From positions 1 through 39,801 of the forward strand of contig NZ_JADEWL010000059.1 in assembly GCF_015207665.1 (NCBI RefSeq): a stretch of DNA of 39,801 bases. The letters run 5' to 3'. Under the pieces are notes generated by a model. That model saw only the letters and a program-made list of their open reading frames with translations, had not been told where the DNA came from and searched no databases. This document shows positions 25,375 through 34,269 of the stretch, piece after piece (positions within the stretch are counted from its first letter, which is position 1; every line of letters starts with the position of its first letter). The translations under genes were made by a program, and so were the position numbers. Source of the stretch: Plectonema cf. radiosum LEGE 06105. GTDB taxonomy: Bacteria > Cyanobacteriota > Cyanobacteriia > Cyanobacteriales > Nostocaceae.

Positions 25375-26229
25375 TCACCCTTTCGTTCCTGTGAAGGTGA
25401 CGCTTTGGATAAAATATCGGTTGAAGAAAGCGTAAATAATTAAGGCTGGTAGGGTAAATACCATTGAAGCCGCCATAATGTAATTCCAGTAGCTGATATA
25501 TTGACCTTTGAAGCTGTTGAGTCCGAGGGGTAGAGTGAACATTTCTGGATCAAATAAAATCACTACCGGAAGCAAGAAATTATTCCAGCTACTCATGAAG
25601 ATAAATACTGCTTGGGCTGCTAGTGCTGGTTTTGCTAGGGGAAGTACAATATGACGAAAAATCCCAAAGGTATTTAATCCATCTAGTGCCGCAGCTTCTT
25701 CTAATTCTTTAGGAAAATTAACGAAAAACTGCCGCATCATAAAAATAAATGTGGCGTTTACCATGTTGGGAATAATCATCCCTTGGTAGGAATTTAACCA
25801 GCCAAAAGTTTTTAAAATTAAAAATGTAGGGATGAGTGTAACTTGTATTGGTACAGCTAATACTGTCAAAATTAGAAAAAACCAAAACTGTCTACCCCGA
25901 AATCGTAGCCTTGCCAAAGCGTAACCTGCCATTGAGTTGAATAATAAGTTTAAGATAGTAACCGCGATCGCAATAATTACACTGTTGAAAAACCAACGTA
26001 AAAATAATGGTTCTTCGACAAATATTTGCTTGTAATTATCGAGGGTAAAGTTATTCGGTATCAGGTTTGGTTCGGCTGCGACTATTTCTGTTAAAGGTTT
26101 AAAGGATGCTGAAAGCGCCCATAAAAAAGGAATTAAAGTAATAATTGCATACAGTGTTAAAAGTGAGTAAAGCAGTATATTTAGCCACGGATAGCTGCAA
26201 ATTATATTCAATTTATTCAATTTATTCAA
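25375..26229 (-). CDS. Sugar-type ABC transporter permease (MalG/UgpE-like)
   Basis: Inner-membrane permease half of a carbohydrate uptake ABC transporter (CUT1 type). Six helices. The cytoplasmic EAA loop that docks the ATPase is EEAAALDGLNTFGIFRHIVL at residues 177-196, followed by PLAKPAL. It starts with TTG overlapping the TGA stop of the preceding gene by 4 bases (TTGA). A GGAGG ribosome site inside the upstream gene supports this. It has 284 residues. No binding protein or ATPase gene lies nearby, so these permeases probably work with components encoded elsewhere. The substrate is not deducible: maltose, glucosylglycerol or sn-glycerol-3-phosphate type are all possible. Confidence 0.88.
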   Translation of the reverse strand: MNKLNKLNIICSYPWLNILLYSLLTLYAIITLIPFLWALSASFKPLTEIVAAEPNLIPNNFTLDNYKQIFVEEPLFLRWFFNSVIIAIAVTILNLLFNSMAGYALARLRFRGRQFWFFLILTVLAVPIQVTLIPTFLILKTFGWLNSYQGMIIPNMVNATFIFMMRQFFVNFPKELEEAAALDGLNTFGIFRHIVLPLAKPALAAQAVFIFMSSWNNFLLPVVILFDPEMFTLPLGLNSFKGQYISYWNYIMAASMVFTLPALIIYAFFNRYFIQSVTFTGTKG

Positions 26230-27134
26230 CTTTTTTCGCCTCCAAAGAGTCGCCGTGCAATTAAGGTTATGGTTATAATTACTGTTGCTAAAAGGAAAGC
26301 TAAAGCCGCTGCATATCCCATTTGCAAGTTACGAAATACTGCTTGATATATCAATAAAACTAAGGTTAAAGTAGCGTTATTCGGTCCACCAGTTCCGTTG
26401 GAAAAAATATAAGATTGGTCAAATAATTGAAAGGTACTGATGATTCCCATTGCAATCACAAAAAAAGTGACGGGTTTAAGGATGGGAATAGTAATATTAA
26501 TAAATTTGTGCCATCCATTGGCACCGTCTAATTCTGCTGCTTCGTAAAGGTAATTGGGTATATCTTGCAAAGCTGCCAAATAAATCACCATGAAAAACGG
26601 TGCTGTTGACCAAATATTCATAATCATAATTGCTTTGAGGGCAACTGCGGGATCTCCCAACCAGTTATATGTAGGAAGTCCAATCACACTCAAAAAATCG
26701 TTGAGTAGCCCATTGGTGTTGTATATCCACATGAATATCAACGTCAACACTGCCGAAGAAGTAACTGTGGGTAAAAAGAAAAGAACCCGCCACCAACTTT
26801 TACCGCGAATGCCAGAATTGAGGCTGACAGCTAAGAATAAAGCCAGTACAGTTTGTGAAGGTACCACGATTGCCACATATTCGGCTGTATTTTTCATCGC
26901 AATCCAAACCCGTTCGTCTTCTATTAATTGGCTGAAATTACGAAAACCAACAAATTCGTATTCAATACCCCCAAGAAGCTGTACTTTTTGTAGGGAAAGA
27001 AATACAGCGTAAAGTATGGGTAGTATCACAAAAGTACCCAAAACCAAAATAGTTGGTATCAAGAAAAGATATCCAGCTAAATTTTCTGTTGTACGAACCG
27101 TAGTTTTGGGATGCCGACTAGTTATTTGCTGCAA
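26226..27134 (-). CDS. Sugar-type ABC transporter permease (MalF/UgpA-like)
   Basis: Partner permease of the downstream MalG-like protein in a CUT1-type importer. Six main helices, starting with LAGYLFLIPTILVLGTFVIL. The EAA loop is YEAAELDGANGWHKFINITI at residues 197-216, followed by PILKP. It starts with TTG at 27134, preceded by AAGG ten bases upstream; no ATG is available nearby. It has 302 residues. Its 3' end overlaps the next gene by 4 bases, showing translational coupling. The upstream position where a substrate-binding protein gene is often found is instead filled by repeats and an unrelated secreted protein gene. Confidence 0.88.
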   Translation of the reverse strand: MQQITSRHPKTTVRTTENLAGYLFLIPTILVLGTFVILPILYAVFLSLQKVQLLGGIEYEFVGFRNFSQLIEDERVWIAMKNTAEYVAIVVPSQTVLALFLAVSLNSGIRGKSWWRVLFFLPTVTSSAVLTLIFMWIYNTNGLLNDFLSVIGLPTYNWLGDPAVALKAIMIMNIWSTAPFFMVIYLAALQDIPNYLYEAAELDGANGWHKFINITIPILKPVTFFVIAMGIISTFQLFDQSYIFSNGTGGPNNATLTLVLLIYQAVFRNLQMGYAAALAFLLATVIITITLIARRLFGGEKS

Positions 27135-27195
27135 CTTGAGTCAACCTTTTATTTGTGCATCACACAAAATTGTAGCGATAAGCGATGCATATTAA

Positions 27196-27276
27196 TAGTT
27201 AGGAGTTAGGAGTTTTGAGTTAGGAGTTTTGAGTTTTGAGTTTTGAGTTTTGAGTTTTGAGTTGGGAGTTGGGAGT
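27196..27276. repeat. GAGTTTT-type tandem repeat
   Basis: A run of TTAGGAG and TTTTGAG heptads, then TTGGGAG units, upstream of the permease genes. Most of the 254-base spacer 27135-27388 is repeat DNA. Confidence 0.8.
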
Positions 27277-27315
27277 TAATACCACCGGAGTTCATTAGAC
27301 ATCTCCGAAAAAGAA

Positions 27316-27345
27316 TGTAGAGACGCGAAATTTCGCGTCTCTACA
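27316..27345. repeat. Perfect 30-bp palindrome
   Basis: TGTAGAGACGCGAAA / TTTCGCGTCTCTACA, with no loop base, 44 bases beyond the stop of the minus-strand secreted protein gene. It is a dispersed element related to 22001-22025 and 34270-34300, and may act as that gene's terminator. Confidence 0.85.
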
Positions 27346-27388
27346 AGGTTTCTGGATGACGCATATTTAATTTCCACCAGATGTCTAT

Positions 27389-27766
27389 TTAGTAAAACGA
27401 ACGATTTTGTAGTTCTGCTTGGGGTGTAAAGCCTTTTTGTTGTAAGCAAGTTTTGAATTCAATTTCTGATTCGCTTAATTTGGGGGTGTCTGTAACGTCA
27501 AATATCCTTTCTAATTGGTCGTTTTTCATTTCTGATAAAGCATTTGCAAATCTACTGCTTGCATCTTGATTTTGAATGGTAAGTTTTGCGGGTAAGCAAG
27601 TGGCGATCGCCTGAATGCGTTTGTTGTTTTCAGTAGCACTTATTACTCTAGTGGATGTATCAGCGGCTTGGGCGTATGGTACAATTACTAACCAGATTGT
27701 TAGGACTAGCAAGCTGCACAGAAAATAATTTCCTATTTGCTTTAAGATATTATTAAAGTTAATCAT
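27389..27766 (-). CDS. Small secreted hypothetical protein
   Basis: Unrecognised 125-residue protein with an export signal: hydrophobic core YFLCSLLVLTIWLVIVPYAQ and AQAAD near residue 35 as a probable cleavage site. The mature part of about 90 residues is hydrophilic. It has two Cys (in IATCLPAK and FKTCLQQK) that could form a disulfide in the periplasm or lumen. The segment SRFANALSEMKNDQLERIFD is likely helical. It carries a HIP1 octamer at 27603. Single gene, no operon partner. Confidence 0.65.
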   Translation of the reverse strand: MINFNNILKQIGNYFLCSLLVLTIWLVIVPYAQAADTSTRVISATENNKRIQAIATCLPAKLTIQNQDASSRFANALSEMKNDQLERIFDVTDTPKLSESEIEFKTCLQQKGFTPQAELQNRSFY

Positions 27767-27984
27767 TGTGTTTTTTGACCTAATTTAATTGATTATTTGG
27801 TTAATTTACTTGATTTTCAAGTAAACAGAATTTAGCTACAGATAAATAAAGTTCATGGGTTTTAAGCTTTATCATACAAAAGATTCGTTTCTATATTTAC
27901 ATCAAGAGTTTTTCCACTATTTATAAAATTGAGTAGTATTTACTTAGCTTGATTTTGATTGTGTTAATTTGAGGGTAAATTGTA

Positions 27985-29058
27985 ATGTCAGCGCCTATCA
28001 TATCATCAGAAGAAGACGTAAATTCCAAAAAATTTCCAAATTCTACTTATAAAACTCAGAAAAAAGCAAAGTCCTTACCTTCAGGGTTAATTATCAAGCT
28101 GGGAAAATTTGTCTGGACTACGATGTGGCAAATCATGATGTCCAAGCTTGCACCGAGTAATTCTTCGGGAGAATATATCCGTCCTTCAAGTCAGTTTCGT
28201 AATTCCATCAGCAGTTTAGAAAATAATCTTTATCAACCAGAATCAGGACGTTATCGCTTATATGTAGGTTTAGGATGTCCCTGGGCTCATCGAACTTTGG
28301 TTGTGAGAACGTTGAAAGGACTTGAAGATGCTATAGAAGTATCGATTGTGTATCCTTCACCCGATCAAGGAATTTGGGTTTTGAGTCATCCAGAGCAAAA
28401 TTGTCGCACTCTTCCGGAAATATATCAAATTGCACAACCGGGTTATCAAGGACGCTGTACGGTTCCAGTATTGTGGGATAAGCAAACAAAAACGATAGTC
28501 AATAATGAAAGTGCGGAGATTATTGTGATGTTAAATTCCCAACTAAATGAATTTGCAAATAATCCCCAACTTAATCTTTACCCAGAAGAATTAAAAGCAG
28601 AAATAGAACAGTGGAACGAAAAAATATATCATGCTGTGAATAACGGCGTTTATCGCTGCGGTTTTGCTCAAACTCAAGAAGCTTATAATAAATGTTGCGA
28701 TCAACTATTCACAGTTTTAGATGAAATTAATCAAAGGTTAGAAAATAATAGATATTTATGTGGGGAAAAATTAACCTTAGCAGACGTGCGTTTATTCACT
28801 ACTTTGTTTCGTTTTGATGTAGTGTATTACAGTTTATTCAAATGTAATCGTCGCAGAATTGTAGATTATAAAAATTTAGGCGCTTATTTAAGGGATTTGT
28901 ATCAACTCCCCGGAATAGCACAAACTTGCGATTTAGAAAGCGTGAAGCAGGATTATTATGGAAATTTGTTTCCACTGAATCCAGGGGGTATAATTCCTAG
29001 TGATCCGGATATTTCTTATTTATTGGAACCTCACGATAGAGAAAAGGTTAAAGGTTAA
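27985..29058 (+). CDS. Glutathione S-transferase, glutathionyl-hydroquinone reductase (Xi class) type
   Basis: Related to YqjG/ECM4 enzymes, which reduce glutathionyl-hydroquinones by a catalytic Cys. The active site is GLGCPWAHRTL at residues 95-105 with Cys98, in a thioredoxin-fold domain that also shows CTVPVLWD (the cis-Pro turn) and NNESAEIIVMLN for glutathione binding. The C-terminal helical domain has YLCGEKLTLADVRLFTTLFR. It has 357 residues, longer than the usual 320-330, mainly by an N-terminal Lys/Ser-rich lead of about 60 residues. A GAGGG ribosome site precedes the ATG. The last codons (KVKG) and the stop lie inside an AAAGGTT heptad array. Confidence 0.86.
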   Translation: MSAPIISSEEDVNSKKFPNSTYKTQKKAKSLPSGLIIKLGKFVWTTMWQIMMSKLAPSNSSGEYIRPSSQFRNSISSLENNLYQPESGRYRLYVGLGCPWAHRTLVVRTLKGLEDAIEVSIVYPSPDQGIWVLSHPEQNCRTLPEIYQIAQPGYQGRCTVPVLWDKQTKTIVNNESAEIIVMLNSQLNEFANNPQLNLYPEELKAEIEQWNEKIYHAVNNGVYRCGFAQTQEAYNKCCDQLFTVLDEINQRLENNRYLCGEKLTLADVRLFTTLFRFDVVYYSLFKCNRRRIVDYKNLGAYLRDLYQLPGIAQTCDLESVKQDYYGNLFPLNPGGIIPSDPDISYLLEPHDREKVKG

Positions 29059-29070
29059 AGGTTAAAGGTC
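29043..29070. repeat. AAAGGTT heptad array at the GST-like gene 3' end
   Basis: Three AAAGGTT units and one AAAGGTC. The gene's TAA at 29056-29058 spans the junction of units 2 and 3. CTGTCCA heptads follow at about 29107-29137. Confidence 0.85.
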
Positions 29071-29238
29071 AAAGGGAACGGAACCATTACGAATCACTCA
29101 ATTAACTGTCCACTGTCCACTGTCCACTGTCAACTGTGTGAATGTGAATTGTATTTGTAGGTAAATGAACACACACGTAAAAAAAAATATACTACCTTTA
29201 TGGAGTGTCTTTGTGGAAAGTAAGGAAGATTTTACGGG

Positions 29239-30849
29239 ATGGATGGATTGTCTTTTTCTTGGGGAAGAAAAGTTTTAACTGTTTGCGTGCGTGTATTAAC
29301 TGCTCTTACTATTGCTTTTGCCGTAATATTATTAGTTTACCGATTTGAAAACTGGTCATCTGTGAATTGCGATAATCCCGAATCGATTTGCTCTCAAGTA
29401 TTTTCGGTGGTTAAAGTAAAATACGTTCAGGGTTTTAGTATATTAACCGCAGCATTTTTATATGTTTTAGAAAGTCCAGAACGGATCAGAACAAGAATAT
29501 ATGAAGCATGGCAAGTAATTGATAATGCTGCTGCTGCTAATGTGTCAACTAGTTATGCGAGAATTCGAGCGCTAGAGTTTTTAAAAGATTATAGTATTTC
29601 TCTGGAACGATTAAATCTGGAAAAAACGGATTTACAACAGATAAATCTGAGTCAAGTGAATTTGAAAAATGCAAATCTTAGTTGTGCTGACCTTAAAGGA
29701 GCTAAGTTTAAAGGTGTTAACCTTTCTTCTGCTAATCTTAGTGATGCTGATGCAACAAATGCAATTTTCAAAGGGGCTAAATTTAACAATGCTAATCTTG
29801 AAGGTGCTAATTTTAACAATGCAGACCTCAGAGGTGTAAACTTTAGCAGTGCGAACCTCAGAAGTACTAGTCTTAGAGGTGCGCTTTTGGAAAATGCTAT
29901 TTTTAAAGATGCTGACCTTAAAGGTAGTTTGTACAACGAAAATACTAAATTTCCTGAAGATTTTAATCCCGATGATTATCAAATGTATCGCATTTCTGCC
30001 GATGCGAATCTTAAAGATGCTAATCTGAGGGATACTAACCTTAGTGATGCCATTCTTAAAGGTGCAGACCTGAGTAATGCAGACCTTAGAAATGCAAACC
30101 TTCGAGGTGTAGACCTTAGAGATGCTAAACTGATCGGGGCGAATCTTAGAGGTGCTGACCTTCAAGATGCCAAACTTGCTGGAGCGCAACTCAAAGGCAG
30201 TTTATACAATGAAAAAACTAAATTTTCTCGCAATTTTACACCAGGTAATCATCAGATGTACCTGATTTCTCCTAACGCGAATCTCCAAGATGCTGACTTA
30301 GCTAATGCTCATCTGGGTGGAGCCCATCTTGCTAATGCTAATTTGAGAGATACTAATCTAACTCGTGCTAATCTCCGAGGTTCCAATCTTAGCAATGCAG
30401 ACCTTAGAGGTGCAACTTTGACTAGTGCGAATCTTCGGGGTACCGACTTGATTCGTGCAGACCTTAGAGGAGCATATCTTAAAGCTTGTTTGTATGACGA
30501 GAAAACTAAGTTTCCCCAAAATTTTTCGATTAATAGTGTTAAAGCTTATTTGATTGCTCCTAATGCTAATCTTAGTGATGCCAATCTTCGCCATGCAAAC
30601 CTCAAAGATGCAGACCTTAGTGGTGCGGATTTAACTAATGCAAAACTTAATAGTGCCGACCTCAGAAATGCAAATCTCACTAATGCTAACCTTGATGGTG
30701 CCAATATTAGAAATGCTAACATTAGTGGTACTAACTTAACTAATGCTCAGAACTTGACCGCAGAACAAGTTAAATCCGCTGCTAATTGGGATAAAGCAAT
30801 ATACGATGAAGATTTTTTGGTAGTACTGGGTTTACCGTTGGAAGAATAA
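29239..30849 (+). CDS. Membrane-anchored pentapeptide repeat protein
   Basis: Two membrane helices (about 13-34 and 64-78) anchor a long right-handed beta-helix built from A(N/D)Lxx pentapeptides, from about residue 123 to 503. Three similar insert modules interrupt the helix at about 230-257, 320-346 and 416-443. Each reads roughly LYNEKTKFPxxF, a variable turn, then (M/A)Y-x-I. The tail AQNLTAEQVKSAANWDKAIY plus LGLPLEE is common in cyanobacterial pentapeptide proteins. It has 536 residues. Function is unknown; the fold usually serves protein binding. ATG 29239 has an AAGGAAG ribosome site. The repeats create long open frames on the opposite strand, which are not genes. It stands alone. Confidence 0.88.
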   Translation: MDGLSFSWGRKVLTVCVRVLTALTIAFAVILLVYRFENWSSVNCDNPESICSQVFSVVKVKYVQGFSILTAAFLYVLESPERIRTRIYEAWQVIDNAAAANVSTSYARIRALEFLKDYSISLERLNLEKTDLQQINLSQVNLKNANLSCADLKGAKFKGVNLSSANLSDADATNAIFKGAKFNNANLEGANFNNADLRGVNFSSANLRSTSLRGALLENAIFKDADLKGSLYNENTKFPEDFNPDDYQMYRISADANLKDANLRDTNLSDAILKGADLSNADLRNANLRGVDLRDAKLIGANLRGADLQDAKLAGAQLKGSLYNEKTKFSRNFTPGNHQMYLISPNANLQDADLANAHLGGAHLANANLRDTNLTRANLRGSNLSNADLRGATLTSANLRGTDLIRADLRGAYLKACLYDEKTKFPQNFSINSVKAYLIAPNANLSDANLRHANLKDADLSGADLTNAKLNSADLRNANLTNANLDGANIRNANISGTNLTNAQNLTAEQVKSAANWDKAIYDEDFLVVLGLPLEE

Positions 30850-31070
30850 GCTCAACGGTGAAGAATTCAGCAGCAGCTAAAACACGAATTACTTCATCAA
30901 TTAAAAAAACTACCTTCACTTTGGACAAGTAGTTATTTTGTAAGCACGGCAAGTAATATTAGCAGCGAGGCATTCAGAAGAATAAAACAATTATTAGCTA
31001 TCAATTATCAATTAATGTTTGAAATATTGGCTATAATTCCTTAACTGCCTTAAATCCTTTCTTATTGATC

Positions 31071-31619
31071 ATGAATTGGAATCAACTGTTACAGCCCGAT
31101 TTAATTCTAGAAGATTCTATATTAAATCTGACACCAGAAATTATTCAGCAATACGAACTCAAGGGACTGGTTTTAGATGTAGATGAAACTTTGGTTCCGG
31201 TAACTGTAGCCTTCGCTTCTAACGAATTGCTCGACTGGGTAAATCAAATTCGTCCTTTGGTAAAGATTTGGTTGGTAAGTAACAACATCAGCGAAAACCG
31301 AATTGGTTCCATTGCTCGTTCCCTTAACTTACCTTATTACCTGGGTGCGGTTAAACCTTCACGACGTAAGATTAAACAAGCACTAGAGCAAATGGACTTA
31401 CCTGCACATCAAGTTGCCATGGTTGGCGATCGCCTTTTTACTGATATCATCGTCGGTAATCGCTTGGGTATGTTTTCCGTGTTGGTTGAACCAATTATCC
31501 ACCCCGATGCGGCAATGCGTTCTCACCCTATACGTAATTTTGAAGTGTTGATATCGGAAATTCTTGGAGCCTCTATTAGTCCGAAAAAACGTCGAGTTAA
31601 AAATCTCGATAACCCTTAA
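31071..31619 (+). CDS. YqeG family HAD-IIIA phosphatase
   Basis: Haloacid dehalogenase superfamily phosphatase of the YqeG family (subclass IIIA), related to bacterial YqeG and to mitochondrial/plastid phosphatidylglycerophosphate phosphatases. Motif I is LVLDVDETLVP (Asp36 nucleophile, Asp38), motif II WLVSNN (Ser70), motif III Lys96 in AVKPSRRK, and motif IV VGDRLFTDI (Asp120 and Asp125). It has 182 residues from ATG 31071; a TTG two codons upstream is less likely. The substrate may be phosphatidylglycerophosphate, a precursor of the thylakoid lipid PG, but this is inference from distant relatives. Single gene followed by a stem at 31746. Confidence 0.9.
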   Translation: MNWNQLLQPDLILEDSILNLTPEIIQQYELKGLVLDVDETLVPVTVAFASNELLDWVNQIRPLVKIWLVSNNISENRIGSIARSLNLPYYLGAVKPSRRKIKQALEQMDLPAHQVAMVGDRLFTDIIVGNRLGMFSVLVEPIIHPDAAMRSHPIRNFEVLISEILGASISPKKRRVKNLDNP

Positions 31620-32124
31620 AAGTCAAAAATATAAAAAAATTATTAAAAAATAAAAGTAACCTATCTAACAGATGTAAATATATATATAGATAAATCGGAG
31701 TCAGCCAAATAAAGACTCTGAACATAATAAATAAAATACCTTTATGTAAAACGTCAACCTTCACTTGATAGAGGGATTGGCGTTTTACGCTTTTAGTTAG
31801 TTGTTGCGAATCCAATTGCTGTTATCTTGTCTTTTATCTTGAGACCAAAGAAATTTCTGGACAAGTAACTAAACTACTCCCAAAACGCTCTATAATTACC
31901 AATGGATAATTGACAATTGATAATTATTAATTTATTGGTAACAGCGGCTCTCCTTTCCAGGAGAAAAAGAAAATATTTTTTCAGCTTTAACAATCCTCTT
32001 GATTAATCAACAATTAATCATCAATTATTCAACCATCTCTCGCTATCTCTTTCCTCTGTGTACTCTGCGTCTCTGCGGTTTTTGAAATCGACAATCTCCT
32101 GCTGATTCGTGAGTAATAAAAAAA
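31620..32124. other. Spacer between the yqeG-type gene and proB
   Basis: A 505-base AT-rich non-coding stretch. It contains an imperfect stem at 31746-31788, a TCTCCT/AGGAGA stem at about 31951-31966, AATTGATAATT-type repeats and a CTCTGCGTCTCTGCGG repeat (about 32063-32079). No gene. Confidence 0.6.
31746..31788 (+). terminator. Possible terminator of the yqeG-type gene
   Basis: GTAAAACGTCAACC (31746-31759) pairs with GATTGGCGTTTTAC (31775-31788) with two wobble positions, followed by GCTTTT. It lies 127 bases after the stop codon, so assignment is tentative. Confidence 0.4.
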
Positions 32125-33231
32125 ATGAGTAAAACAATTGTTGTTAAAATCGGTACTTCTAGCTTAACTCGTCCCGAAACCGGACATTTAGCACTTTCTA
32201 CAATTGCGAGTTTGGCTGAAACCCTTTGTAATTTGAGACGCAATGATTATAAAGTAATTTTAGTTTCCTCTGGTGCAGTGGGTGTAGGCTGTGGGAGAAT
32301 GGGTTTAAAGGAACGTCCAAAAGCAATTGGAGTTAAACAAGCAGTTGCAGCAGTTGGTCAAGGAAGACTAATGCGGATTTATGACGATTTTTTTACCAGT
32401 TTACAACAACCCATAGCTCAGGTTTTGCTTACTCGTACCGACTTAGTACAGCGCAGCCGCTATCTGAATATTTACAATACTTTTCAAGAATTATTAAAAC
32501 TGGGTGTAATTCCAGTAGTTAATGAAAACGATACTGTAGCGGTAGAAGAACTCAAATTCGGCGATAACGATACTTTATCAGCTTTAGTAGCTAGTTTAGT
32601 ACGGGCAGATTGGTTATTTTTGCTTACAGATGTAGATCGACTTTATTCAGCCGATCCTCGTTTAGTCCCCGATGCTCAACCGATCGCCTTAGTAAGCAGC
32701 ATCGAAGAATTGACTAGCTTTGTCGAAACAGGTTCATCCGGTTCCCAATGGGGTACGGGTGGGATGACAACAAAAATTTCGGCTGCCAGAATTGCTACCG
32801 CTGCTGGTGTCAGAACAGTAATTACCGAAGGTAAACAACCCTCGAATATAGAAAAAATATTACAAGGTGAATCTATCGGTACGCAGTTTGAACCACAACC
32901 GGAACCAACTTCAGCCCGTAAAGGATGGATAGCATACGGATTAGTTCCAGAAGGTAAATTATATTTGGATGCAGGTGCAGTAATTGCTATTTCTAATGGG
33001 GGAAAATCGCTTTTAGCTGCTGGAATTACAGCAGTAGAAGGAGAATTTGAGCAAAATGAAGCGGTGCAATTGTGTAATAACCATGGTAGAGAAATTGCCA
33101 GAGGTTTGGTTAATTATAATAGCAGTGAACTAAAAAAAATACGTGGACGACGTTCAAGTGAAATTCCAGAAATATTAGGTTATGAAGGTGTAGAAACAGT
33201 GGTACATCGGGATAATTTGGTGTTGATTTAA
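32125..33231 (+). CDS. proB: Glutamate 5-kinase
   Basis: Phosphorylates glutamate to gamma-glutamyl phosphate, first step of proline synthesis and its feedback-controlled point. The amino acid kinase domain (about 1-260) shows [50 protein letters not shown] (131-150) and the STKI-like [14 protein letters not shown]-terminal PUA domain (about 275-355) is present, as in the long bacterial form. It has 368 residues. The ATG is preceded by an A-rich leader with no strong ribosome site. Single gene; proA is not in the window. Confidence 0.96.
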   Translation: MSKTIVVKIGTSSLTRPETGHLALSTIASLAETLCNLRRNDYKVILVSSGAVGVGCGRMGLKERPKAIGVKQAVAAVGQGRLMRIYDDFFTSLQQPIAQVLLTRTDLVQRSRYLNIYNTFQELLKLGVIPVVNENDTVAVEELKFGDNDTLSALVASLVRADWLFLLTDVDRLYSADPRLVPDAQPIALVSSIEELTSFVETGSSGSQWGTGGMTTKISAARIATAAGVRTVITEGKQPSNIEKILQGESIGTQFEPQPEPTSARKGWIAYGLVPEGKLYLDAGAVIAISNGGKSLLAAGITAVEGEFEQNEAVQLCNNHGREIARGLVNYNSSELKKIRGRRSSEIPEILGYEGVETVVHRDNLVLI

Positions 33232-33263
33232 TTTAATTGAATTTAATTGAATTTAATTGAATT
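33228..33263. repeat. AT-rich decamer repeat after proB
   Basis: About three and a half copies of a GAATTTAATT unit begin at the proB stop codon. Confidence 0.8.
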
Positions 33264-33432
33264 TAAAAAACATTAGCAAAAGTATTATTGAGAAAATCTC
33301 AGAATTTACGCAAGTGAATTTGAAAGTTATTCACTAATATATAGGGGCTATATCTGTACAACTTACTTAGGGTAGATGTGAGTGTAACTCATTAAAGATT
33401 AAATTATCTTTTGTAGCTTTTTCATAGCACTA

Positions 33433-34143
33433 ATGCTTACTCAACAAAGTTTAAAAGATGTCTTTTATTGCCCAGAAGAATCTGAATTCTACTCTCAATG
33501 CATTAAAGAATTAGTGCTGAAACAATGCAATAAATCTGAAATTATTGCGGAATTTGGTTCTGGTGATGGTTCCCCAGTGATTAATTGTTTACTTGAAACA
33601 AAATTCCAAGGTAAGATATATGGATTTGAATTAAACGATTCAGCTTACGAAGTAGCTAAATCCAACCTTCGGAAGTACGAATTAGAGAGTAGATACACAG
33701 TTAAAAATCAAAGTTTTTTTAGTTCCTTGATACCTAATGCCCAATATCTGATATCAAACCCACCATATCTTCCTGCAATAGATAATAAAATTTATCAGCC
33801 TTTATTGCACGGTGGTATTGATGGTTCAGAAATTGCCAGAAAACTTCTGTCTTTAAATTATGAAAATGTATTGCTGATGGTGTCTAGCTATTCTAATCCC
33901 CAAGGATTAATTGAATATGCAATATCGAATGGTTATTCTACTGGAAATTTTATCATTTCGCCTTTAAATTTTGGCTATTACAGTTCCGAACCAAAAGTTA
34001 AAAGCGCTATTGGGGAAATGCAAAAAAAAGCGATGGCTTTTTATTCAGAAAACATCTATCTTTTGGCTGGAGTTTTATTCACTCGGAATCAAATGGCGGT
34101 TGATTTATCTGCGGAATTAATTCAGATAATGACTTCGCTTTGA
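33433..34143 (+). CDS. PrmC/HemK-like class I SAM methyltransferase
   Basis: Rossmann-fold methyltransferase. Motif I is AEFGSGDGSP (residues 39-48), an acidic end of beta 2 is GFELND (64-69), and motif IV SNPPYLPA is at 108-115, with the NPPY signature of enzymes that methylate an amide or exocyclic nitrogen (PrmC, RsmC, TrmN6). LHGGIDGSEIARKLL (125-139) strongly resembles the GGxDGL region of PrmC. It lacks the N-terminal helical domain of true PrmC, which binds the release factor, so it is probably a relative with another substrate. It has 236 residues. It is convergent with the HDO gene, separated by two repeat hairpins. Confidence 0.8.
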   Translation: MLTQQSLKDVFYCPEESEFYSQCIKELVLKQCNKSEIIAEFGSGDGSPVINCLLETKFQGKIYGFELNDSAYEVAKSNLRKYELESRYTVKNQSFFSSLIPNAQYLISNPPYLPAIDNKIYQPLLHGGIDGSEIARKLLSLNYENVLLMVSSYSNPQGLIEYAISNGYSTGNFIISPLNFGYYSSEPKVKSAIGEMQKKAMAFYSENIYLLAGVLFTRNQMAVDLSAELIQIMTSL

Positions 34144-34158
34144 CTACAAAAATTATAG

Positions 34159-34218
34159 AAGTCGGGTTTTTATAAAGGTTATCTGAGATTACAGATATTT
34201 CTCCTAAAAACCCGACTT
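34159..34218. terminator. Repeat-derived hairpin after the PrmC-like gene
   Basis: Perfect 13-bp arms AAGTCGGGTTTTT (34159-34171) and AAAAACCCGACTT (34206-34218). It lies 15 bases after the stop codon and is of the same family as 17549-17653. A 19-base direct repeat (TTTTATAAAGGTTATCTGA) lies at 34168-34186 and 34224-34242. Confidence 0.6.
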
Positions 34219-34269
34219 CCCACTTTTATAAAGGTTATCTGAATGCAATTATGTGTGATTCATAAATCT

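Noticed and set aside
29632-30189. Long open frame on the minus strand opposite the pentapeptide gene
   Set aside because: It is a shadow of the repeated pentapeptide codons; its Ile/Lys/Ser-rich periodic product mirrors the plus-strand repeat.
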